64,000 bases of DNA from Dactylosporangium sucinum (GTDB taxonomy: Bacteria > Actinomycetota > Actinomycetes > Mycobacteriales > Micromonosporaceae). The notes beneath the pieces are model-generated. The model ran no database searches. It was not told where the DNA came from and was given only the letters and a program-made list of their open reading frames with translations. Below are positions 14,450 to 22,862 of the stretch, piece by piece. The position numbers were made by a program, and so were the translations under genes. The DNA lies in the NCBI RefSeq assembly GCF_014647515.1, contig NZ_BMPI01000009.1, positions 124,001 to 188,000 of the forward strand, given 5' to 3'. How positions within the stretch are numbered: the first letter of the stretch is position 1; the number at the start of each line of letters is the position of its first letter.

Positions 14450-15709
14450 ATGAGGCACGCGTATCGACTCGTGTGGAGTGCCGCCGCCCTGTCCGGGCTG
14501 GCCGACGGAGTGCTCAAGGTGGCGTTGCCGCTGGTCGCGGTCGGTGTCACGCGGTCGCCCGCCCTCGTGGCCGGGCTCGCCTTCGCGGTCACGCTGCCGT
14601 GGCTGCTGTTCGCGCTGCCGGCCGGCGCGTTCGTCGACCGGATCGACCGGCGCCGCGCGATGGCCGGCGCCAACGTGCTGCGCGCCGTCCTGCTGGCCGC
14701 GCTGGTCGGCGGCCTGTTCGCCGGCGTCGCGACGATCTGGCTGCTGTACCTCGTCGCGTTCTGCGTCGGCATCGCCGAGACCGTCCACGACACCGCGGCG
14801 CAGTCGATCGTCCCGCAGGTCGTCAGCCGGGAGCGGCTGCCCGCCGCGAACGCCCGGCTGTACGCGGCCGAGCTCACCGCGAACCAGTTCGCCGGTCCCC
14901 CGCTCGCCGGCGCGCTGGTCGTGGCGGGCGCCGCGGCCCCGTTCCTGGGCGCGACCGGGCTGTGGCTGGCCGCGGCCGCCGCCCTGCTGCCGATGCGCGG
15001 CTCGTTCCGCGTCGCCCGGACGGCGGCCGACGGCGGCAGCCTCCGGGCGGAGATCGCGGAGGGCGTCCGCTGGCTGTGGCGGCAGCGCATCCTGCGGACG
15101 TTCGCGGCGATGGTCGGCGTCTCGAACTTCGCGTCGAACGCCGCCTTCGCGGTGCTCGTCGTGTACGCGGTCGGGCCGGGTTCGGCGATGGGGTTGTCCG
15201 CCCCGCAGTACGGCTGGCTCCTCACGTCCCTCGCCGGCGGCAGCCTCCTCGGCTCGCTGGCCGCCGGGCCCGTCGTACGCCGGCTCGGGCGGGCCCGCGC
15301 GCTCGCCGTCGCCCTGGTCACCGTCGCGATGGTCGGCGTGCCGGCCCTGACGGCGAACCCGTTCGTCTTGGGCGCGGCGTTCGTCGTCGGCGGCGCCGGG
15401 ATCGTGATCGCGAACGTCGTCATGGTGTCGCTGCGCCAGTCGATCACCCCGGACCGGCTGCTCGGGCGGGTCAACAGCTGCTACCGCCTGGTCGCCTGGG
15501 GCACGATGCCGCTCGGCGCCGCGACCGGCGGCCTGCTCGCCGAGGCGTTCGGGGTGCGTTCGGTGTTCGCCGTCATGGGCGTGCTCGTCCTGACCACCCT
15601 GCTCGGCCTGCGCACCACGACGAACGCGGCGATGGACGCCGCCGAACGGTCCGCCACGAAGCTCGCCGCAGGCCACGCCGGCACCGGCGCGGACCCGGTG
15701 GCGACGTGA
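14450..15709 (+). CDS. Major facilitator superfamily exporter
   Basis: The protein has 419 residues with about 12 hydrophobic helices. The MFS motif after helix 2 is visible as GAFVDRIDRRRAMAGANVLR (D-R-x-D-R-R). It belongs to the multidrug or macrolide-efflux type (MFS_3-like) that exports small molecules in exchange for protons. The ATG at 14450 lies four bases past the operator and has no ribosome site, so the message may be leaderless or start at a slightly later codon. Control by the divergent ArsR-type regulator is likely. Confidence 0.83.
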   Translation: MRHAYRLVWSAAALSGLADGVLKVALPLVAVGVTRSPALVAGLAFAVTLPWLLFALPAGAFVDRIDRRRAMAGANVLRAVLLAALVGGLFAGVATIWLLYLVAFCVGIAETVHDTAAQSIVPQVVSRERLPAANARLYAAELTANQFAGPPLAGALVVAGAAAPFLGATGLWLAAAAALLPMRGSFRVARTAADGGSLRAEIAEGVRWLWRQRILRTFAAMVGVSNFASNAAFAVLVVYAVGPGSAMGLSAPQYGWLLTSLAGGSLLGSLAAGPVVRRLGRARALAVALVTVAMVGVPALTANPFVLGAAFVVGGAGIVIANVVMVSLRQSITPDRLLGRVNSCYRLVAWGTMPLGAATGGLLAEAFGVRSVFAVMGVLVLTTLLGLRTTTNAAMDAAERSATKLAAGHAGTGADPVAT

Positions 15710-15743
15710 ACCCGACCGTCCCGCCCGGGCCGGGCCGGGCCGC

Positions 15744-15749
15744 TACAGT
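15744..15749 (+). promoter_or_regulatory. -10 element of a leaderless small gene
   Basis: TACAGT ends 7 nt before a GTG codon at 15757. This spacing puts the transcription start at the GTG itself, as in many leaderless actinobacterial genes. Confidence 0.5.
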
Positions 15750-15756
15750 GGCGCGC

Positions 15757-16002
15757 GTGATCGCGACGATGGTGGTGGCCGGCGTCCTGGCCGCGCTCTA
15801 CGTGATGCTCATCGCCCGGCAGCTCCGCTCGGCGCGGGCCGAGGGCGGGGACTCCGGCCGCAGCCGCCGGCTCGCCGACATCGAACGCGAGGCCGTGTAC
15901 CGCCGGATGACCGGAACGCTCGACCGCGCCGAGTACCGCGACACGATGGCGGCGATCGCCGCCCACGACGGCATCGAACGGCCGGTGTTCGTGCCGGAGT
16001 GA
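15757..16002 (+). CDS. Small single-pass membrane protein (81 aa)
   Basis: One hydrophobic helix (VVAGVLAALYVMLIA) at residues 6-20 is followed by a cytoplasmic charged tail with RRLADIEREAVYRRMTGTLDRAEYRDTMAAIAAHD. The tail is helical and basic/acidic mixed. No family is recognised. The start at GTG 15757 is chosen from the TACAGT promoter hexamer 7 nt upstream. An alternative GTG at 15706 would overlap the MFS stop (GTGA) and add 17 residues. It could be transcribed both with the MFS gene and alone. Confidence 0.55.
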   Translation: MIATMVVAGVLAALYVMLIARQLRSARAEGGDSGRSRRLADIEREAVYRRMTGTLDRAEYRDTMAAIAAHDGIERPVFVPE

Positions 16003-16108
16003 CGTCCATGGACCACTTCCGGCTCGGCCCCTCGTGGACCTCCACGACCCCGATGGCGGCCCCCTCGCGGTGATGTCCCGACGCTCCCGACGCTCCTCAA
16101 CGTGAAGC

Positions 16109-16137
16109 GGGCCCGTCCGCCGGCCGCGGGCGGGCCC
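16109..16137. terminator. Bidirectional hairpin between convergent genes
   Basis: GGGCCCGTCCGC and GCGGGCGGGCCC pair over 12 positions (one G-U) with a CGGCC loop, nine bases from the SWIM gene stop. There is no U-run, which is common for actinobacterial terminators. Confidence 0.6.
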
Positions 16138-16145
16138 GACGCTCG

Positions 16146-18158
16146 TCAGTGGGTGGCGGGCTCCACCTCCGGCCGGTCGGGGAGCCAGGTCGCCTCCGCG
16201 TACGCGCGCTCGGCCGCGTCCGAGTACACCGCCGTGGCCAGCCACGCCTGCGCGAACGCCGCGCCGTCGTCGTCGGACAGCCGCCCGAACGCGTCCCGGG
16301 GCCGGTTGCCGGCCGCCACCGCGAGCCGGTCGACCAGCTCCGCTCCCGCGTCGAGCCGCGCCCGCCGCAGCCGGTCGGCGTCCGTCGGCCCGCGTCCGGC
16401 GGGCAGCGCGACCACCATCCGGCCGCCGGACACCGTCCGCTCGACCTGCACCCGCAGCACCTGGAGCGCCGGGTCGCCGACCGACGGCCGCCACGCCCCG
16501 CCGTCGCCTCCGTCGAGCACGTCCAGCTCCACCGCACCGTCGGACACCGGCGGTTCAGCGTCCGGGCCGGCGTCCGCCACGACTTCGGCGACGTCGGCCA
16601 CCTCCGCCGGTTCGTCCAGAGCGGCGGCCGGCGGGACGTGGCTGCGGTGCAGCCGGTCGAAGGCCAGGTCGGCGTGGCCCTGGTGCGGCGCCGGTAACGG
16701 CCACGTCGTGCCGGCGGGCGGGGCGACGGCGAGCGGGTACACCGTGCCCGGCCGCCCCGGGTCCGGCCGGCCCACCAGCAGCAGCTCCAGCCCGGGGCGG
16801 GCGGCGAGCAGGCGGAGGTTGTCCCGGTACGCCAGCGACGGATGGTCCGACGCCACCCGCAGCGTCAGGCGGGTGCCGTCGGCGGCGGTGGCCCGGACCG
16901 CGTCGCCGTCGGGCCCGTCGAGGCAGACCGACAGGAACAGCAGGTCGGCGCCGGCCGGGCGGTCGGTCACCGGCTGGCCCAGGGCCGCGAACGCCCGGTG
17001 CACCTGCTCGGCCGCCGGCTGCGCCCACAGCCCGGCGAGCGGCTCCTCGTGCCAGGACACCCCGCTCGCGGTCACGGCCCGCACCGACCTGCCGGCGCCG
17101 AGCTGCCGGCTGGCGGCCGCGGTGGCGCCGGAGACGACCAGGCCGGCGCGGGTCAGCGCGCGGTGGCTCAGCGCCGTCTCGCCGAGCTTGACGGTCGCGT
17201 TCCCGGCCGTCGCTGCCCGCCGCGCCGTGCCGGGGTAGAGGTCGGCGATCATCCAGAGCCCGCCGTCGCGGTCGACGACGTACGTCACGACGCCCGCATA
17301 CCCCGTGCCCGCGACCACCGCCGTCGTGCACAGGCCGTAGAGGCGCAGGCTGCCCTGCAGCTCGTACGTGCGGCGGGCCGTCCCCAGCAGCACCGCCGCC
17401 GGGGCCACGCGCAGCCGGTGCGTCACTTCCAGCAGCTCACGCATCGCGTCGGCGAGGTCCCCCAGCCGGTACTGCGGTTCGCCCGCCCGAGCCGCCTGCA
17501 GCAGCGTGGCGACGGTGCGGGCGGCGGCCGCCGGACGGTACACCTTGCAGGCCTGCGCGTCGTGCGCCGCCCGCAGCAGGGCGGTGCGCGCGACGGCCCC
17601 CGAGCCGGAGACGCCGGACGCCAGCACCGCGACCGCCGCCCGCCACAGGTGCGCGACGGCCGCCGTCTGCTGCGTCGTCAGCCCCGCCGGCTCCTCGCCG
17701 GAGACCACGACGGCCGTAGCCGCGGCTCCCGGACCGGCATCGCCGGCACGAGCGTCGGCATCCGCGTCACCCGCGTGAAGCCGGGCGTCGCCCGCGACCT
17801 CCTCGGCGTCGCCCGCGCCGGTCCCGGGACCGCGGGCGGCCGGCCCCTCGTCGGGCTCGCCGTCGCCGGCGTCGACCGGGGCCAGGGTGAGCACGCCGGC
17901 CCGGTGCAGGCAGTTCGGCGCGAGCAGGCAGGTGCACGTCACCGCGTCCGCGGTCCGGACCACGCCGCGCTCGGTTACCAGCGTGACCGTCGTCGCGTCG
18001 TCGATCGCCACCGTGTACCGCGGGCCGTCCGCCGTCACCGGCCGATCCGCCAGCTTCGCCGCGGCGTCGTCGAGCTTCTTGCGCAGCCGGGCCGGCAGCC
18101 CGTCGACCGCGGTCACCAGCACCGGCGCCGCGATCGGCGGCAGGGACGAGGCGCTCAC
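16146..18158 (-). CDS. SWIM zinc-finger protein (YehQ-like) of a MoxR/VWA operon
   Basis: The protein has 670 residues. A SWIM zinc-binding motif C-x-C-x5-C-x-H is visible at Cys75, Cys77, Cys83 and His85 (CTCLLAPNCLH). It follows a DDAAAKLADRPV helix, the standard position in SWIM proteins next to MoxR/VWA genes. The rest is a long alpha/beta region with no recognisable catalytic motif and an acidic Ala/Gly/Asp-rich linker around residues 100-150. SWIM fingers bind DNA or protein. The GTG start overlaps the stop of the upstream VWA gene (GTGA at 18155-18158). It is the last gene of the five-gene operon and corresponds to E. coli yehQ. Confidence 0.75.
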   Translation of the reverse strand: MSASSLPPIAAPVLVTAVDGLPARLRKKLDDAAAKLADRPVTADGPRYTVAIDDATTVTLVTERGVVRTADAVTCTCLLAPNCLHRAGVLTLAPVDAGDGEPDEGPAARGPGTGAGDAEEVAGDARLHAGDADADARAGDAGPGAAATAVVVSGEEPAGLTTQQTAAVAHLWRAAVAVLASGVSGSGAVARTALLRAAHDAQACKVYRPAAAARTVATLLQAARAGEPQYRLGDLADAMRELLEVTHRLRVAPAAVLLGTARRTYELQGSLRLYGLCTTAVVAGTGYAGVVTYVVDRDGGLWMIADLYPGTARRAATAGNATVKLGETALSHRALTRAGLVVSGATAAASRQLGAGRSVRAVTASGVSWHEEPLAGLWAQPAAEQVHRAFAALGQPVTDRPAGADLLFLSVCLDGPDGDAVRATAADGTRLTLRVASDHPSLAYRDNLRLLAARPGLELLLVGRPDPGRPGTVYPLAVAPPAGTTWPLPAPHQGHADLAFDRLHRSHVPPAAALDEPAEVADVAEVVADAGPDAEPPVSDGAVELDVLDGGDGGAWRPSVGDPALQVLRVQVERTVSGGRMVVALPAGRGPTDADRLRRARLDAGAELVDRLAVAAGNRPRDAFGRLSDDDGAAFAQAWLATAVYSDAAERAYAEATWLPDRPEVEPATH

Positions 18159-21100
18159 GGGCGCACCTTCTCTCCGACCCAGCGGGCCAGCTCCAGCGGG
18201 CTGAGTGCGGCGACCGGCATCCCGGCCGCGACGAGCTGCGAGGCGACCGACACCGAATACCGCGGCCGCCCCCCGTCGTCGAGGCTCGCGCACCCGAGCA
18301 CGGTCACGCCCGACTCGACGAGCGAGCGCGTCTCGGCGAGGAGGCCGCCCAGCGGATACCCCTCCTCGAAGTCGCTCACCACGACCACCATCGTCCGCGA
18401 CGGCACGGTCACCAGCGACCGCGCGTGCCGCAGCCCGGCCGCGATGTGGGTGCCACCGCCGACCCGGACCTCCAGCAGGAGCCCCAGCGGGTCGCCGACC
18501 CGGTCGGTGAGGTCGACGACCTCGGTCGAGAACGCGATGAAGTGCGTGCTCAGCGCCGGCACCCCGGCCAGGATCGCCCCGGTCAGCGCCGACCAGATCA
18601 CCGACGCCTCCATCGAGCCGGACACGTCGACCACGAGCACCAGCCGCCAGTCGACGCCGCGGCGGGCCCGCGTGCGGAACACGGGCCGCTCCGGGATGAC
18701 GGTCACCCGCCCGTCCGCGTCCCGCCGCGTGGTGGCCAGGTTGGCCCGCAGCGTACGCGGCAGGTCGAGCGGACCGCCGGGCCGCGCCGTCGGCCGCGGC
18801 GTGGTGACCCCGGCGAGCGCGGGCCGCAGCCGGGTGGCCAGCTGCCGGGTGAGCTCGTCGACGATCCGGGCGACGAGCGGCCGCAGCCGGGCCACGGCCG
18901 ACTCGGGCATCGCCCCGACGAGCGACAGCACGGTCTGCAGCAGCTCCACCGAGGGCGTCACCGCCTGCGGGTCGAGCAGCAGCGCGGCGTCGCGCCGGCC
19001 GCCCTCGACGGCCCGGGCCAGGACCTCCTCGCGGATGCCGGGACCGAACAGCGCGGTGAGCTCCTCGGCCCACTCCCGCACGCCGGGGAAGGGAGCCTCG
19101 CGCCCGGCCCGGGCGGCGGCGTCGGCCCGGGATCCCTCGCCGGTCCCCGCCCCGTACAGCTCGTCGAGCGCCGTCGCATACCGCCCGGCCCGCCCCGACA
19201 GCTGCTCCGGCTGCCGCCCGAGGAGCAGCCGCCATCTGTCCACAGTAGACAGAGTGGAGGCGGCCCCGGCGGAAGCGGCGGAGGAAGGCGACCCAGGCGC
19301 GGCGAGGCCCGCGGCCGCAGGGGAATCGTCAGGCACCGAGGGTGCGGCGGTCGGGGTATCGGCGGGGGCGGAGAACCCCGCGTGCGGCGAAGCAGCCGCC
19401 GTGGCGGCCGTGGCGGCCCCCGACGGATCGGGTCGCCCGGCGGCGGGCAGGGCCAGCGCGGTCACCGCGGCCGAGCCTGCCCGGTCCGCGAGCAGCCGCG
19501 TCAACAGCAGCCCCGGATCGAGCGCCTGCGGGTCGCGGGACAGCTCGTCCGTCCCCAGCCGGGCCTCGACCACCGCGAGCAGCCGATCCCGCCCCGCCGG
19601 GCTGACCACCTGGAAGCCCCCGCGCAGCGCCGGCAGGCGGGACAGGAAGCCGGCGTCGGGAAGGCCGGCCACCCGGTCGAGCAGGCCGTCCAGCACACCG
19701 TGGCCGGACTGCAGCAGCGGCTCGGCCGCCGCGAGGAGCCCGCGCAGGTGGCCCAGCAGCCGGCGCCGGCTCTCGTCGGCCACGGCCTGGTCCACCCACG
19801 ACGCCACCCGCGCGCCCAGGTCGGCGGCCGAGGACAGGCCGAGCAGCACCTGCACGGCGCCCGCGCCCGCGGCCATCGCGGGCGTGCCGGTCGCGGCCAG
19901 CCGGGCCAGGGCGTCGCCCAGCCGCAGGCCGGCCCCGGCCGCGTCGACCCGCTGGGCGAGCGCGACGAGGGCCTGGACGTCGGCGACCGCGTCGGAGCCG
20001 GCCAGGCCGTCGACCTGGCGGACCGCCGCCGCCTCCAGCGCCCCGACAACCGCGCCGAGGTCGCCGCGCGACGCGGCGTCCGGCAGGCCCGGCACGTGGC
20101 CGTGGCGCAGCCGGTCGGCCAGGGCCAGGGCCGTCATCAGCTCGCCGAGCGTCGCGCTGGCCGGGATCTCGGCCTCGAACTCGGCGAGCCGCTCGCGGGC
20201 CAGCTCGGCGAGGCCGCACTCGGCCGCGGCCTGGAGGCCCGCGATGATCTGTGCGGCCGTCGGCCCGTCCGCGGCCCGCTCGGCGCGGCGCTGCTCGCGC
20301 AGCGCGCCCTCGGCGGCCTGGGCCAGGGTGACGCCGCGCAGGCCGGCCACGTCGAGCATCGCCTCGGTGCCGGGCGCCCACTGGACGGTCCAGCGGGAGG
20401 TGAGCGCGTCGGCGCCGCCGGTGCCCTCGACGGCGGTGCGCTCGCCGTAGGGGACGTGACAGGCGGCGAGGCGCCGCAGGGCCACCTCGCGGCGCCGGTC
20501 GAGGTCGGAGCGCAGCGGGTCGAGCCGCACGTCGCGGGACGGCTCGCCGGGCCCGGGCAGGCGTAGCCCGGCGACGAGCGACTCGACGGCCGGCCGCAGC
20601 CCCGAGCGCGGAGCGCCGGGGGCCAGCGCCCCGCGGACCTCGCCGACGAGCACGTGCTCCATCGCCGCGGCGACGGCCCGGCCGCGGCCGAGCACCTCGC
20701 CGTGGGCGAGGACGCTCTGCAGCGCCTCGACCAGCTCGCCGCGGCCCGGGGCGGGCAGCCCGCGCAGCCGCGCCAGGTCGGCGGCGAGCCGGAACACCTC
20801 GCGGGCCTCGGCCGGACCGGCCGGGTGGCCGGCGGCGCGGATGCGGGCGCAGACCTCGACCACCGAGGCCAGCGCGGCCGACTCCACCGCCTCGGGCTGC
20901 CCGCCGGCCGTGACGACCGCCTGCTGCCAGCGCGGGTCGCGGATCCCGGCGGGGTAGCCGGAGCGGGCGTCGAGGAGGCCGAAGCTGTACGGCACGAGGG
21001 AGGTGACGACCTCCTCCCGGGACGGCTCGCCGTCCCCGGCCGGATCGCCGGAGAGCAGCGCGGCGGCGTGGAACGACCCGACCACGGCCGCGGCCCGCCG

Positions 21101-21721
21101 GCCGCCGACCGCGGCCAGGCAGCGGCGCATCCACGCCTCGCGGTCCAGGTCGACCGGCGACACCCCGGCCCCGCCGGCGGCGTCCTCCCGCATCGCCCAG
21201 CCGACGAGCAGCGCGGCGCGGCGCACCGACTCGGCGTCGGAGCCGGGCGCGCGCGCCTCGACCATCCGGTCCCACATGTCCTCGTCGGACCGGCCGGACG
21301 CCGCCCGCCGCAGCGAGTCCGCATACGGGAACGCGCCCTCGGCAGCCGACGACTCCCGGGAGTGCCAGCGGCGGTCGGCGAGCGGCAGGTCGCACGGGAT
21401 CACCTCGACCCCGTTGCGGGCCGCCCAGCGCACCGCGACCAGCTCCGGCGAGAAGTCGGCGAACGGGTAGAACGCCGGGCCGCCGCCGGCCCCGACCACG
21501 CCGGCAAGCGCCACCGGCGCCCGGGTGGCCTCGTCGGCCAGCCAGGGCAGCCAGTGGGCGAACTCGGCCGGCAGCTCCAGCAGCAGGACCTCCGGCCCGA
21601 ACTTCGACAGCAGCTCGTCGACGACGACCGACAGCGCCGGCGAGTGGTGCCGGACACCGATGAGATACGGCGCGGTGGAGCCGGCCAGCGCGGCGAGGGC
21701 GGTGTCAGGACTGGAGGACAT
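18155..21721 (-). CDS. DUF5682 protein fused to a von Willebrand factor A domain (YehM-YehP fusion)
   Basis: The protein has 1188 residues. The N-terminal ~780 residues look like DUF5682 (YLIGVRHHSPA at the start, EVLLLELPAEF). An Ala/Pro/Ser-rich linker follows at about 790-850. The C-terminal VWA domain has a complete MIDAS metal site: D-V-S-G-S at about 1032, T near 1091 (GGGTHIA) and D near 1117 (VVSDFEEG). In E. coli the two parts are the separate genes yehM and yehP. VWA domains with MoxR partners act as metal-dependent adaptors for a AAA+ machine. Its ATG lies 17 nt inside the end of the MoxR gene, so the two are tightly coupled. Confidence 0.8.
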   Translation of the reverse strand: MSSSPDTALAALAGSTAPYLIGVRHHSPALSVVVDELLSKFGPEVLLLELPAEFAHWLPWLADEATRAPVALAGVVGAGGGPAFYPFADFSPELVAVRWAARNGVEVIPCDLPLADRRWHSRESSAAEGAFPYADSLRRAASGRSDEDMWDRMVEARAPGSDAESVRRAALLVGWAMREDAAGGAGVSPVDLDREAWMRRCLAAVGGRRAAAVVGSFHAAALLSGDPAGDGEPSREEVVTSLVPYSFGLLDARSGYPAGIRDPRWQQAVVTAGGQPEAVESAALASVVEVCARIRAAGHPAGPAEAREVFRLAADLARLRGLPAPGRGELVEALQSVLAHGEVLGRGRAVAAAMEHVLVGEVRGALAPGAPRSGLRPAVESLVAGLRLPGPGEPSRDVRLDPLRSDLDRRREVALRRLAACHVPYGERTAVEGTGGADALTSRWTVQWAPGTEAMLDVAGLRGVTLAQAAEGALREQRRAERAADGPTAAQIIAGLQAAAECGLAELARERLAEFEAEIPASATLGELMTALALADRLRHGHVPGLPDAASRGDLGAVVGALEAAAVRQVDGLAGSDAVADVQALVALAQRVDAAGAGLRLGDALARLAATGTPAMAAGAGAVQVLLGLSSAADLGARVASWVDQAVADESRRRLLGHLRGLLAAAEPLLQSGHGVLDGLLDRVAGLPDAGFLSRLPALRGGFQVVSPAGRDRLLAVVEARLGTDELSRDPQALDPGLLLTRLLADRAGSAAVTALALPAAGRPDPSGAATAATAAASPHAGFSAPADTPTAAPSVPDDSPAAAGLAAPGSPSSAASAGAASTLSTVDRWRLLLGRQPEQLSGRAGRYATALDELYGAGTGEGSRADAAARAGREAPFPGVREWAEELTALFGPGIREEVLARAVEGGRRDAALLLDPQAVTPSVELLQTVLSLVGAMPESAVARLRPLVARIVDELTRQLATRLRPALAGVTTPRPTARPGGPLDLPRTLRANLATTRRDADGRVTVIPERPVFRTRARRGVDWRLVLVVDVSGSMEASVIWSALTGAILAGVPALSTHFIAFSTEVVDLTDRVGDPLGLLLEVRVGGGTHIAAGLRHARSLVTVPSRTMVVVVSDFEEGYPLGGLLAETRSLVESGVTVLGCASLDDGGRPRYSVSVASQLVAAGMPVAALSPLELARWVGEKVRP

Positions 21722-22862
21722 CGCGCAGTTCCCACAGCTGGCGCCAGAGCCGCGCGCCCTCCTCGGCGCGGCGGCGGACGGCCCCGTCCCAGTAGCCGAG
21801 CAGCTTCGCGCCGTCGGCCGGGTCGTCCTTGCACACCACGCCCTGCAGGTGGGCGGGGACGAGGGACAGCACGTCACGGTCGCCCGGGAAGTAGGCGGCG
21901 GCGAGGCCGAGCGACGTCGCCACCGCGACCGCCTCGGCGGTGCTCATGACCGTCGAGGGGCGCTCGACCTCCCAGCCCTCGACGGACCGGCCGCCCCGCA
22001 GGTCGCGGAAGGCGGTGACGAGCACCTCCAGGACCGCGTCGTCGACCGCGAACGGCGTCTGGACCCGGTCGAGCGCGGCCCGGGCCTGCCGGGCCACGAG
22101 CGCGGTCTCGGCGGCCAGGTCGGGGATCGGGCCGACGGTCTCGAAGTTGAACCGGCGCTTGAGCGCGGCCGACATCTCCGACACCCCGCGGTCGCGGAGG
22201 TTGGCGGTGGCGATGAGCGTGAAGCCGGGCGCCGCGTGGATCGTGGCGCCCGGGGTGCCGGCCAGCTCGGGCACGGCGATGCGCCGGTCGGACAGGATCG
22301 ACACCATCGCGTCCTGCACCTCGGGCAGGCAGCGGGTGATCTCCTCGATGCGCGCGACGCCACCGCTGCGCATCGCGGTGAGCACCGGCGAGGGCACCAG
22401 GGCCTCCGGGCTCGGGCCGGACGCGAGCAGCAGCGCGTAGTTCCACCCGTAGCGCAGCTGGTCCTCGGTGGTGCCCGCGGTGCCCTGCACGACCAGCTCG
22501 CTGGTGCCGCAGACGGCCGCCGACAGCAGCTCGGACAGCATCGACTTGGCGGTGCCGGGCTCGCCGACGAGCAGCAGCCCGCGCTCGCCGGCCAGGGTCA
22601 CCACGCAGCGCTCGACCAGGGCCCGGTCGCCGACGAACTTCCGCGGGATCGTGAGCTTCACCGGCACGCCCTCGGGCCGCACGCCCTTGGGCAGCGTCAG
22701 CTCGCGGTCGTCGCTGCCGGCGATGAACGTCACCACCGCGCGCGGCGTGAGTCGCCAGCCCGGCGGGCGGGGGCCGCCGTCGAAGGCGGCCAGGAACGCG
22801 AGCTCGGTCGCGTGCGCGAACTCGGCCGGGTCGATCTGCCGGGTCAGGGTCGAGGCCGTCAT
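21705..22862 (-). CDS. MoxR-family AAA+ ATPase (YehL-like)
   Basis: The protein has 385 residues. Walker A is GEPGTAKS (100-107). Walker B reads VARIEEI (169-175), with Glu where most MoxR proteins have Asp. Sensor 1 is the Asn in ATANLRDRG (about 221) and arginine-finger candidates are in ALKRRFNF. MoxR ATPases form rings that remodel a partner protein, usually together with a VWA-domain protein; that partner is the next gene. The start ATG overlaps the stop of the upstream giant gene (ATGA at 22859-22862). The absence of a signal or helix keeps it in the cytoplasm. Confidence 0.88.
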   Translation of the reverse strand: MTASTLTRQIDPAEFAHATELAFLAAFDGGPRPPGWRLTPRAVVTFIAGSDDRELTLPKGVRPEGVPVKLTIPRKFVGDRALVERCVVTLAGERGLLLVGEPGTAKSMLSELLSAAVCGTSELVVQGTAGTTEDQLRYGWNYALLLASGPSPEALVPSPVLTAMRSGGVARIEEITRCLPEVQDAMVSILSDRRIAVPELAGTPGATIHAAPGFTLIATANLRDRGVSEMSAALKRRFNFETVGPIPDLAAETALVARQARAALDRVQTPFAVDDAVLEVLVTAFRDLRGGRSVEGWEVERPSTVMSTAEAVAVATSLGLAAAYFPGDRDVLSLVPAHLQGVVCKDDPADGAKLLGYWDGAVRRRAEEGARLWRQLWELRDVLQS

